From assembly GCA_028868895.1 (NCBI GenBank), contig JAGWTP010000016.1:1-47759 (forward strand): 47,759 nt of DNA, given 5' to 3'. The position numbers were made by a program, and so were the translations under genes. Positions within the stretch are counted from its first letter, which is position 1, and each line of letters opens with the position of its first letter. Below are positions 41,513-47,759 of the stretch, piece by piece. The DNA is from Burkholderiales bacterium (GTDB lineage Bacteria; Pseudomonadota; Gammaproteobacteria; Burkholderiales; Burkholderiaceae_C). The notes under the pieces are model-generated. The model had not been told where the DNA came from and did not search any database. It was given only the letters and a program-made list of their open reading frames with translations.

Positions 41513-41737
41513 TCACTCCCCGCTTCCGGAGGGCACGACCATCTTGTAGACGATGGCGATGAACACGCCCGACAGCGGCACCCAGACGAGCTGCCACCAG
41601 TAGAAGAACGGGATGCCGAACAGCGCCGGCTCGAGCGTGTTGAACCAGGGCACGACCAGCACGGCGACGCACGGAATCGCCAGCAGGATGATCTGCAGCG
41701 GGCCCAGCTTGCGCACGCCATTGGGATGGATGTTCAT
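41513..41737 (-). CDS. DUF3311 family small membrane protein
   Basis: 74 residues with two hydrophobic segments: LGPLQIILLAIPCVAVLVVPWF and WWQLVWVPLSGVFIAIVYKMVV, joined by NTLEPALFGIPFFYWWQ, which is the DUF3311 signature. It immediately precedes the symporter gene. DUF3311 proteins almost always pair with SSS carriers and may be an accessory subunit. Confidence 0.88.
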   Translation of the reverse strand: MNIHPNGVRKLGPLQIILLAIPCVAVLVVPWFNTLEPALFGIPFFYWWQLVWVPLSGVFIAIVYKMVVPSGSGE

Positions 41738-41828
41738 GGGCTGTCTCCTCGAACGGGTTCGATGTTCCCGACGACACCTTCGAGTCGCGCGCGGCGTCGG
41801 GACCGCGCGCGGCGGGTCGAAGCGAAGG

Positions 41829-42329
41829 TCAGAACGTCGCGTGGATCGTGCCGGCTCCGGCGATCTGGCATTCGCCTTCGCCGCCGCCGGCCATGCCGCG
41901 CACCGGCGTGATCAGGTGCAGCCGGCAGCGCATCTTCTTGCCGTCGGCGGTCTTCAGGCTGGCCACCACCTTGCCGGTGTAGCGCGTGATGAACTGTGTC
42001 ACGCCGTAGGGGCCGTAGTCGCCGTAGCCCCAATACGACCAGTCGGTCCAACCCTCCTTCCAGCCGTCCCACAGCGGCGCGAGCGACTCGCGCTGCGTCT
42101 GCCGGGTGATCTGGAAGAAGCGGCCCTGGTAGGTCGCGCCCGGCAGCGTCGCGGTCATGGTGCCGCTGATGCCGCCGTTGTCGCTTTGCCAGGTGAACAG
42201 CACGGGCTGCTCGGGTTTGCCTTTCATCGCGAGGTCACCCTCGCCCATGCCGACGCTGGCGCACGCGCCCAGCAGCAGCGAGGCGCCGACGGCCGCCGCG
42301 GCGGTTCGAATCGAGTGTGTGGCTTGCAT
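41829..42329 (-). CDS. hypothetical lipoprotein
   Basis: 166 residues. Signal peptide with lipobox LLGAC (Cys23), then a Gly- and Trp-rich mature part (DWSYWGYGDYGPYG) and HLITPVRGMAGGGEGECQ near the end. Asp is not at +2, so outer-membrane sorting is likely by the usual rule. No family is recognised, although KVVASLKTADGKKMRCRLHL looks like the core strands of a small beta-barrel seen in other uncharacterised lipoproteins. Confidence 0.75.
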   Translation of the reverse strand: MQATHSIRTAAAAVGASLLLGACASVGMGEGDLAMKGKPEQPVLFTWQSDNGGISGTMTATLPGATYQGRFFQITRQTQRESLAPLWDGWKEGWTDWSYWGYGDYGPYGVTQFITRYTGKVVASLKTADGKKMRCRLHLITPVRGMAGGGEGECQIAGAGTIHATF

Positions 42330-42392
42330 GGCGAGTCCTTTCGAGTCGGTTTCAACGAAGAAGATCCGCCCGTCGGGCCGTGCGGCGGCGAC

Positions 42393-42941
42393 TCAGCGCA
42401 GGGTGATCGCCTCCACGCGGCGCCGGGCCGCGGTCATGTAGGCGAACAGTGCGGTGATCGCCGTCAGGAACAGCGCGCTCGTGCCGACCGTGCCCGGACC
42501 CAGACCCCCGCTGGTCGAGGGCTGCGGCAGCAGGTCGCCGAACGACGCGCCGAGCGGGCGGGTCAGGAGGTCGGCGTTCGAGAACGGGCGCACCGCGTTC
42601 AGCTTGGAGGCGCAGTGCGCCAGCGTGACAAGTGCGTTGCCCAAATGGTCGGCGATGGCGTCGGCGATCGGCGTGCCCACGACGCTGACCGGCACCCCCG
42701 CGATCCAGTAGAGCGGCGGCACGGACTGGCGCGCGCGCACCTGCACGACGAGTGCGGCGATCGGCAGCGCGTTCAGCGGCAGCGAGGCGTTCGTCCGCCG
42801 CGCATGCGGGTTGGTGTTCGGGAAGTCGGCCGCCGTCTCGCCGACGGTGGTGGCCATGATCTCGACCACCCAGAAGCACAGCGTGACTTCGGCTACGTTG
42901 TTGCGCAGGCGAATCGCGCCGCCGTCGCGGGTCGCTTCCAT
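42393..42941 (-). CDS. shortened COG4705-like membrane protein, possibly degraded
   Basis: 182 residues. The family normally has four repeats of the type EVTLxFWxxKxxATTVGETxxD. Here the first is present (VAEVTLCFWVVEIMATTVGETAADF), the second is recognisable (LYWIAGVPVSVVGTPIADAI) and the last is intact (LLTRPLGASFGDLLPQPSTSGGLGPG). The third is missing and the spacer helices are partly replaced by polar sequence (PNTNPHARRTN). Either an internally deleted pseudogene that stayed in frame or a divergent short paralogue. Confidence 0.6.
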   Translation of the reverse strand: MEATRDGGAIRLRNNVAEVTLCFWVVEIMATTVGETAADFPNTNPHARRTNASLPLNALPIAALVVQVRARQSVPPLYWIAGVPVSVVGTPIADAIADHLGNALVTLAHCASKLNAVRPFSNADLLTRPLGASFGDLLPQPSTSGGLGPGTVGTSALFLTAITALFAYMTAARRRVEAITLR

Positions 42942-43060
42942 GGTCGGGTTTCCGTCGGTCGAACTCAAACGGAAACGCTGTCCGGCATCGACTGACGGCG
43001 GCCTGAGGTGCGGGCTTCGGCATCGGCTGCGGCGCACTTGCGCGCACCGACGCGCCGCAC

Positions 43061-43080
43061 CGGGCCTGCAAGCAGGCCCG
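43061..43080 (-). terminator. hairpin downstream of the coiled-coil protein gene
   Basis: CGGGCCTGC-aa-GCAGGCCCG is a perfect 9-bp stem, 31 bp after the stop of the gene ending at 43112. It lacks a T-run but is positioned as a terminator. Confidence 0.6.
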
Positions 43081-43111
43081 GGCCTGGCGCGGCGCGCCAC
43101 GCCGCGAAGCG

Positions 43112-43801
43112 CTACTTGCCCGCATCGAAGTGCGCCGCCTTGGTCTTGGACCCGATCGTCTCGCCGAGCTTGTCCAGCGCGTTGCCGAGCGTGTCGAATC
43201 CCTTGACGACCTCGTCCTTGGCCCAGGTGCCGCCACTGGCCAGCTTGTTGCCGAGCGTGCGGGTGTCGGCAGCGACACCGGCCGCGGCCGCCTTCGCCTG
43301 GGTGCCGGCCCAGGCAGCGCCGTCTTCCAGGTTCTGCGCCGAAGCGTTCAGTTCGTGGCCGGCCCGGTCGTAGGCCTTGTCGGCCCACGACTTCGCGGCC
43401 TTGGCGCGGTGCGACAGCGCGAGCGCGTGCTCGGTGTCGGCGAAGGCCTCGTCCATGCCCTTGGCGGTCTTGAGCGCGCCCCGGTCGAGCGCCCGGGCGG
43501 TGCGCTCGAGTTCGGCATCGGCGGCGTTCAGGCCCTTCTTCACATCGCCGACAGAGCGCGCCGATTCCCGGCGCACGAAAGACTCGGCCTCGCGCACCTC
43601 GCGGGCGGCGGTCTTGTCGTCCTTCTTCGCGTAGGCCTCGGCGGCGGCCGTGAAGTGGCGCTGCGGCTCGTCGGCTTGCGCGGTCGACGCCGCAGCCATG
43701 GGCGCCACGGCAACCTTCTGGGCCTGGGCGAACGCGGCCAGCGGCCACGGCGAGAGCGCGATCAGCACGACGACGCCGACGAGGGATTGGTGCAGTTTCA
43801 T
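43112..43801 (-). CDS. secreted helical (coiled-coil) protein
   Basis: 229 residues from the ATG at 43801; an earlier in-frame ATG adds an Arg-rich unlikely extension. Signal peptide KLHQSLVGVVVLIALSPWPLAAFAQA, then almost continuous amphipathic helix rich in Ala, Lys, Glu and Asp (HFTAAAEAYAKKDDKTAARE; AERTARALDR-type heptads). Two YtxH-like or apolipoprotein-like stretches at the end (GVAADTRTLGNKLASGGTWA; VKGFDTLGNALDKLGETIG). Probably periplasmic. Similar predicted helical proteins occur with stress and envelope genes; function unknown. Confidence 0.72.
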   Translation of the reverse strand: MKLHQSLVGVVVLIALSPWPLAAFAQAQKVAVAPMAAASTAQADEPQRHFTAAAEAYAKKDDKTAAREVREAESFVRRESARSVGDVKKGLNAADAELERTARALDRGALKTAKGMDEAFADTEHALALSHRAKAAKSWADKAYDRAGHELNASAQNLEDGAAWAGTQAKAAAAGVAADTRTLGNKLASGGTWAKDEVVKGFDTLGNALDKLGETIGSKTKAAHFDAGK

Positions 43802-43861
43802 GGTGATGTCCTGGAGGTTTCGCCGGCCGGCACAGCGCGCCGGCCGACGTGCGGTCGGCAT

Positions 43862-44383
43862 TCAGACGGTGCCGGCATGGTCCTGCACGTCGGTGCTGCC
43901 GGCCGCGGTGAGCACCTCGTGGGCGCGGCGGATGTCTTCGGAGCCGCCGTGCACGATGACGAGGAACTTGTCGGCCTTCAGCGCGGTTTCGTAGCGCAGC
44001 ACCGAGTCCTTCGGGATGCCCAGCGTCGACAGTGCGCCCACGAGTGCACTGGCGCCACCGCCGAGCACCGCGCCCTGCAGGCCGCCGGCGATGGTGGCGG
44101 CGATCGGCCCGAGGATGATGATGTGGCCGACCACCGGCACGAACATCAGCGCCGAGCCGAACAGCATGCCCGCCAGGCCGCCCCAGAAGGCGCCGAGCTT
44201 GCCGAAGAACTTGGCGCGGTCGCCGGCGTTGAGGTAGCCGACCACGTGCTCCTCGGAGTGGTAATCCTTGCCCAGGATCGAGATCGACTTCAGATCGAAG
44301 CCGGCCTTGGCCAGCTTGTGAACGGCGTCTTCGGCCTGGATGTGGGTGTCGTAGACGGCAACGGCGATGTCGGTCTTGCTCAT
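43862..44383 (-). CDS. DUF1269-like / general-stress-17M-type membrane protein
   Basis: 173 residues. AVAVYDTHIQAEDAVHKLAKAGFDLKSISILGKDYH is a general stress protein 17M-like N-terminal alpha/beta domain. It is followed by a glycine-rich membrane hairpin (KLGAFWGGLAGMLFGSALMFVPVVGHIIILGPIAATIAGGLQGAVLGG) and a C-terminal half resembling the first domain (ALKADKFLVIVHG). AGGA precedes the ATG at 44383. Probably sits in the inner membrane; common in Burkholderiales stress loci. Confidence 0.78.
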   Translation of the reverse strand: MSKTDIAVAVYDTHIQAEDAVHKLAKAGFDLKSISILGKDYHSEEHVVGYLNAGDRAKFFGKLGAFWGGLAGMLFGSALMFVPVVGHIIILGPIAATIAGGLQGAVLGGGASALVGALSTLGIPKDSVLRYETALKADKFLVIVHGGSEDIRRAHEVLTAAGSTDVQDHAGTV

Positions 44384-44715
44384 GGTGTTGTTCCTGTCGG
44401 TTTCGTGATTCGGCGGCCTTCAGGCCCCCGGTGTCTGCACTGTAGGCAGCGCCTGCGGCGTGCGGCAGTGGCAGCGGTCACCAGTTGGGCCGCCCGTTGG
44501 TCATCGCGAGGTCACGGGGGACGGGCGCCGCTGCGTGACCAAGGTCACGGGCATCGCGAAGCGGCAGCGCGCTCGGGCCTCTTCGCCAGTGCCGGGTGCA
44601 GGCCACGGACCGCGCCGCGCGGCCGCGCCGCACCCGCGCGCAGCCGAGCGCAGCCGCACACGCGGCGGCGGCGGGCATGACCTTCGTCACCGCCGGTCGC
44701 GGGCGGGGCCCGGCA
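44384..44715. promoter_or_regulatory. 332-bp gap with a perfect GTGACC palindrome
   Basis: No gene recognised. CGTGACCAAGGTCACG at 44534-44549 is a perfect 16-bp palindrome, about 155 bp upstream of the DUF1269 gene. Near relatives of its half-site occur at about 44509-44517 (GAGGTCACG) and 44677-44691 (CATGACCTTCGTCACCG). This clustering suggests an operator for an unknown dimeric regulator. The 3' part of the gap (44590-44680) is extremely GC-rich without visible structure. Confidence 0.5.
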
Positions 44716-45081
44716 CTACCGGAAGGTCCAGCCGCGGTTGATCGCGAACGTGAGCAGCAGGCCGGCGAGCGTGGCGGCCATCTGTGCGAGCAGGTAGTAC
44801 AGGCCCAGGCGCACGCCGAGTGCGACGATCGCCATGCCCAGCAGCGCACCGAGCAGCGCGGTGGCCTGGAAACGCGGCCACGATGCGCGCAGCGCGCCGC
44901 GGTGCGCGAACGTGAACCAGCGATTGCCGGCGAACGCCACCTGCGCGCCGACCACCGCACCGAGGCCCGAGCCCGCGTAGGCCGGCCAGTGGACGAGCTC
45001 GACGCAGCCCACCAGCACCAGGTAGTGCACCACGGTGGCGATCGCGCCGACGGCGCTGTAGCGGATGAAGTGGCGCCGCAT
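44716..45081 (-). CDS. GtrA family membrane protein
   Basis: 121 residues from the ATG at 45081. FIRYSAVGAIATVVHYLVLVGCV opens the GtrA fold, VVGAQVAFAGNRWFTFAHRG is its signature (NRWTF type), and LAGLLLTFAINRGWTFR is the matching C-terminal repeat; four transmembrane helices. GtrA proteins are thought to flip polyprenyl-phosphate sugars or assist glycosyl transfer. It follows the ArnT-like gene, separated by a tandem repeat. The frame is open upstream through the repeats, which are not coding. Confidence 0.87.
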   Translation of the reverse strand: MRRHFIRYSAVGAIATVVHYLVLVGCVELVHWPAYAGSGLGAVVGAQVAFAGNRWFTFAHRGALRASWPRFQATALLGALLGMAIVALGVRLGLYYLLAQMAATLAGLLLTFAINRGWTFR

Positions 45082-45099
45082 GCGGTTCAGAGCCTGGCG

Positions 45100-45250
45100 G
45101 GCGCTCTCAAGCAAATGTGGCTTTGCCACTTTGCTTGACCCCTGGGGGCGGGAATGTCGGAGACATTTCCTGGGGGGCGCTTTCAAGCAAATGTGGCTTT
45201 GCCACTTTGCTTGACCGCTGGGGCGGGAATGTCGAAAACATTTCCTGGGG
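45100..45250. repeat. two tandem copies of a double-hairpin repeat (76 + 75 bp)
   Basis: Unit 1 at 45100-45175 and unit 2 at 45176-45250 differ at only a few positions. Each contains hairpin 1, AAGCAAA-TGTGGC-ttt-GCCAC-TTTGCTT, followed by TTGACC, a GGGG block, and hairpin 2, GGAATGTC-gga/gaa-GACATTTCC-like, ending TGGGG. A third unit start (GGCGCTCA) overlaps the stop codon of the glycosyltransferase at 45255-45257. A diverged copy is at 8841-8891. Repeats of this appearance are scattered in Comamonadaceae-type genomes as I recall. Here they probably terminate or process the transcript. Confidence 0.85.
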
Positions 45251-45254
45251 GCGC

Positions 45255-46802
45255 TCAGAGGCAGGCGTGCCCGGGCACGTGCCAGAGTTGCTGGCGGGCG
45301 TCGGCGTACACACGCGTCGCGCCGGGCAGGGCGGCCACTCGTGGCGCGTTCGCTGCCGCGGCGATGAACCAGGCCGATCCGGCGCCGCACGCCAGGGCAT
45401 AGAGGGGGTCGAGCGGGCGCAGCACCGCGCGGCCGAGTGCCGGGTCGAAGCGGGCGGCGTCGAACAGTTCCTTGCGCCAGTTGTCGTGCTTGGGCAGCGC
45501 CGGGTCGGCCCAGTTGCTGGCGATCAGCAGCGGGCGGTCCAGGCGCGCATAGAACGGCACGTCGTAGAGGTATTCGTCGACCATCACGACCTGGTCGGCG
45601 GGCGCGATGCGCGCGGCCAGCGCGAGCGCCAGCGCACGGTTGGACCGCGGCGCTTGCCACGCCACCACGCCGACGATCGCCACGCAGGCCAGCGCCGAGC
45701 CGCCCATCACCCACCGCCAGGCTTGGCCACCGCGCGCGACGATCGCCAGCGCCAGCAACGCGCACCACGGCGCGAGCGCCGGCAGCGCGTAGCCGACCAG
45801 CTTGGAGCTCGGGATCGAGAAGAAGCCGAGCACCGCGACCACCCACCACGCGTACAGCAGCGCCATGCGCTGGCCCGGGTCACGGCGCGCGGCCCAGGTG
45901 CGGCGCAGCGCCGCCGGCAGCCAGGCGCTCCACGGCAGCGTCAGCAGCGGCATCACGGCGATGAAGAACCACGCCCCCTGCACGTTGTTGAAGTTCGACT
46001 GCTCGAAGCGGCGGAAATGCTGCTCGATGAAAAAGTAGTCGAAGTAGCCCGGGTAGCGCAACTGCATCGCGACGAACCAGGGCGCGGCCACGACCGCGAA
46101 GGCCAGCAGTCCCAGCGGGTGCAGCAGCTTGAGCATCTGCCGCCAGCGCCCCTGCGCCAGCAGCCACGGGCCGATCACGAGGGCCGGCAGCACGATGCCG
46201 ATCAGGCCCTTGGCCAGCATCGCCAGCGCGCACAGCACCCAGCCGGCGACGAGCCAGCGCAGCTCGACGCGCGGTGGCTCGTCGAGCGCGCGCGCCAGCG
46301 CCAGGACCGCCGCGGTGATCAGGCCGCCGACCAGCATGTCGTGGTTCGCGTACTGCGCGCCGACAAAGAAGAACGGCGTGGTCGCCAGCACGCCGAGCGC
46401 GATCGCCGCGCCGCGCGCGCCCTGCGCCGCGTGCCAGCGGCGCAGCGCCAGCAGCAGCGCCGCGCCCATCACCCAGGCGCCGACCGCCGAGCCGAACCGG
46501 CCGGCGAACTCGCCCGTGCCGAACAGCCGCATCGCGGCCATGTCGAGCCAGTAGAACAGCGGCGGCTTGTGGAAGAACGGCAGGCCGTCGAGCGTCGGCA
46601 CGAGCGCGTCGCCGTGCAGCATCGCGCGGGCCACCTCGACGTAGCGGCCCTCGTCGGGCAACAGCAACGGGCGCAGCCCGAGCGTGGCGAGCAGCCACAC
46701 CGCGAGCAGTGCGAGCAGCGCCGGCGTCGATTGCAGCCGGGCCCGCCAGCGCGCGGGTGCGGCCGCGGCGGTGGCGCGGTGATCGTTCGGTGGAGGTGGC
46801 AT
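45255..46802 (-). CDS. ArnT/GT39-like glycosyltransferase
   Basis: 515 residues, about 11 transmembrane segments. LLLPDEGRYVEVARAM (about 46-61) carries the conserved Asp-Glu of the PMT/ArnT family near the first periplasmic loop; LDGLPFFHKPPLFYWL is the second diagnostic block. Transfers a sugar from a polyprenyl phosphate donor to lipid A or another envelope acceptor on the periplasmic face. Pairing with GtrA fits, but the usual GT2 donor-making enzyme is not in the window. Proline- and Ala-rich N-terminus (PPPPNDHRATAAAAPARW). Confidence 0.85.
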   Translation of the reverse strand: MPPPPNDHRATAAAAPARWRARLQSTPALLALLAVWLLATLGLRPLLLPDEGRYVEVARAMLHGDALVPTLDGLPFFHKPPLFYWLDMAAMRLFGTGEFAGRFGSAVGAWVMGAALLLALRRWHAAQGARGAAIALGVLATTPFFFVGAQYANHDMLVGGLITAAVLALARALDEPPRVELRWLVAGWVLCALAMLAKGLIGIVLPALVIGPWLLAQGRWRQMLKLLHPLGLLAFAVVAAPWFVAMQLRYPGYFDYFFIEQHFRRFEQSNFNNVQGAWFFIAVMPLLTLPWSAWLPAALRRTWAARRDPGQRMALLYAWWVVAVLGFFSIPSSKLVGYALPALAPWCALLALAIVARGGQAWRWVMGGSALACVAIVGVVAWQAPRSNRALALALAARIAPADQVVMVDEYLYDVPFYARLDRPLLIASNWADPALPKHDNWRKELFDAARFDPALGRAVLRPLDPLYALACGAGSAWFIAAAANAPRVAALPGATRVYADARQQLWHVPGHACL

Positions 46803-46924
46803 GGGCAGCGGTGAAAGTCCGAGGGAGCCGGGCGGGTACCGCCGGCGCGCGCATTAGACCATCCGGCATGCGCCGTAAACCCGTGCGCCGGGCAGGTCTG
46901 CCGGGCGCCGCTTAGCATCCGTGC

Positions 46925-47662
46925 GTGAGTGCACCCTCGTCGATGCTGCTGCAGCTGCCGTTGTTCCCGTTGCAGACCGTGCTGTTCCCCGGCGGCTGGC
47001 TGCCGCTGCGCATCTTCGAGATCCGCTACCTCGACATGATCGCCCGCTGCCACAAGGCCGGCGCGCCGTTCGGCGTGGTGAGCCTGAGCGCGGGCAGCGA
47101 GACACGGCAACCCGCGACCGACGGCGACACCTTGCGCCCGGCCGGTGAGGGTTATGCCGCGCAGGCCTTCTTCTCCGTCGGCACGCTGGCCCGCATCACC
47201 CGGCTGGACCGCCCGCAGGCCGCGCTGATGCTGATCCAGTGTGTTGGCGCGCAGCGCTTTCGCATCCAGCGCAGCGCGCAGCAGAAGTACGGCCTGTGGG
47301 TCGGCGACGTGGAACTGCTCGCCGACGACAGCGCCGTGCCGGTGCCCGACGACCTGCAGCACGCGCGCGACGCGCTGCGCACGCTGGTGCACAACATCGA
47401 ACACAGCATCGAACACAGCGGCGAGGCCGGCGTGCAGATGCCACTGTGCGCGCCTTACCGCTGGGACGACTGCGGCTGGCTCGCCAACCGCTGGTGCGAG
47501 ATGCTGCCGCTGAGCGCCGAGCTGAAGCAGCGCCTCATGGCCATCGACAGCCCGCTGCTGCGCCTGGAGCTGGTGGCCGACACGCTGGCCCAGTTGCAGA
47601 TCACGACGGCGCGCTCCGATCGGCGCGGTCGACCTAGTCGACCTTCGCCCCCGACGCCTTGA
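46925..47662 (+). CDS. Lon N-terminal (LON substrate-binding) domain protein
   Basis: 245 residues from a GTG at 46925; an ATG at 46943 (MLLQLPLFPL) is the other candidate and fits the family start better. LPLFPLQTVLFPGGWLPLRIFEIRYLDMIARC is the LON domain hallmark, followed by AFFSVGTLARITRLDRPQ and RFRIQRS. No AAA or protease domain, so it is the stand-alone YcbG-like (COG2802) type with unknown function, cytoplasmic. The C-terminal tail (RSDRRGRPSRPSPPTP) overlaps the end of the convergent Bug gene by 29 bp and may be overextended relative to the family. Confidence 0.82.
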   Translation: MSAPSSMLLQLPLFPLQTVLFPGGWLPLRIFEIRYLDMIARCHKAGAPFGVVSLSAGSETRQPATDGDTLRPAGEGYAAQAFFSVGTLARITRLDRPQAALMLIQCVGAQRFRIQRSAQQKYGLWVGDVELLADDSAVPVPDDLQHARDALRTLVHNIEHSIEHSGEAGVQMPLCAPYRWDDCGWLANRWCEMLPLSAELKQRLMAIDSPLLRLELVADTLAQLQITTARSDRRGRPSRPSPPTP

Positions 47663-47759
47663 CGACCTGCGCCCACTTCGTCGTCTCGGCGGCGATGAAC
47701 CGGGCGAACTCGGCCGGCGACTGACCGCCCGGGATCGCGCCTTGCGCGAGCAGCCGCTC
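47634..47759 (-). CDS. C-terminal end of a Bug/TctC tripartite tricarboxylate transporter binding protein
   Basis: Only the last 41 codons are in the window, running off its right edge. The translation ERLLAQGAIPGGQSPAEF, ARFIAAETTKWAQVVKASG, AKVD matches the strongly conserved C-terminus of Bug-family solute-binding proteins (GxxPxxxxPxEFxxFIxxExxKWxxVVKxxGxK). These are highly amplified in Burkholderiales, and most have unknown ligands. Convergent with the LON-domain gene. Confidence 0.85.
   Translation of the reverse strand, partial: ERLLAQGAIPGGQSPAEFARFIAAETTKWAQVVKASGAKVD

Noticed and set aside
45100-45250. Tandem repeat as coding sequence extending GtrA
   Set aside because: The frame is open, but the peptide is the translation of hairpins, repeated twice, and GtrA has its normal start at 45081.

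Overview
The window is about 47.8 kb of very GC-rich DNA with tightly packed genes and many 4-bp start/stop overlaps. There are several LivFGHM-type (branched-chain amino acid family) ABC transporters, a Bug/TctC-type binding protein end, and Burkholderiales-type hypothetical proteins (DUF2164, DUF302, a DUF3311/symporter pair). This points to a free-living betaproteobacterium of the order Burkholderiales (Rubrivivax/Leptothrix/Comamonadaceae neighbourhood). That placement is inference from gene content; no rRNA or tRNA gene was seen to anchor it. I found no CRISPR array, insertion sequence, phage gene or replication origin.

Layout. 1-2.4 kb: DUF2164 protein, a SAM methyltransferase, and a lipoprotein with an HExxH zinc-peptidase motif. 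2.6-7.4 kb (minus): a complete HAAT-family ABC importer, livK-livH-livM-livG-livF, whose intergenic gaps hold two different palindromic repeats. 7.7-12.1 kb (plus): a MetE-core methyltransferase, a tartrate/D-malate dehydrogenase and a BenD/rubredoxin-reductase-like FAD enzyme, plus a small secreted or membrane protein on minus. 12.1-21.5 kb (minus): one long operon reading fcs-like CoA ligase and enoyl-CoA hydratase, hydroxyacyl-CoA dehydrogenase (SDR), thioesterase, livK, livH, a livM-livG fusion, livF and a MarR regulator. An amidohydrolase at 21.7 kb is divergent from it across an AT-rich promoter. This reads as an uptake and CoA-dependent side-chain-shortening system for hydroxycinnamates (coumarate/ferulate type). 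22.7-24.3 kb: a deleted dehydrogenase pseudogene and three small proteins. 24.4-31.7 kb (minus): a polyol operon (sorbitol/mannitol/arabitol type) with ABC importer SmoEFGK-like, a long-chain polyol dehydrogenase, an SDR and an AraC regulator, but no sugar kinase. 32-38.3 kb: a 1463-residue SNF2 helicase and an SbmA/YddA-like ABC transporter. 38.4-44.4 kb: an island of small envelope and stress proteins (TTR-like, DUF302, SSS symporter + DUF3311, lipoprotein, a shortened COG4705 protein, a coiled-coil secreted protein, a DUF1269 glycine-zipper protein). 44.7-46.8 kb: GtrA and an ArnT-like glycosyltransferase separated by a tandem hairpin repeat. 46.9 kb to the end: a Lon N-terminal-domain protein and the 3' end of a Bug/TctC protein.

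The most unusual DNA is non-coding. A 129-bp palindrome with near-perfect 32-nt arms occurs in three places (5.1, 10.6 and 13.4 kb). Two copies are collinear without gaps and share their flanks. Those flanks are the livH stop-codon region on one side and the livM start codon on the other, so either the mobile unit carries a stop and a start codon, or the 10.5-kb copy is a fossil of a livH-livM junction. Two other palindrome families are also present (6.1 kb; 45.1 kb with a diverged copy at 8.85 kb). Functionally the most interesting idea is that the divergent amidohydrolase performs the hydrolytic (retro-Claisen) step of a hydroxycinnamate pathway that has no thiolase.
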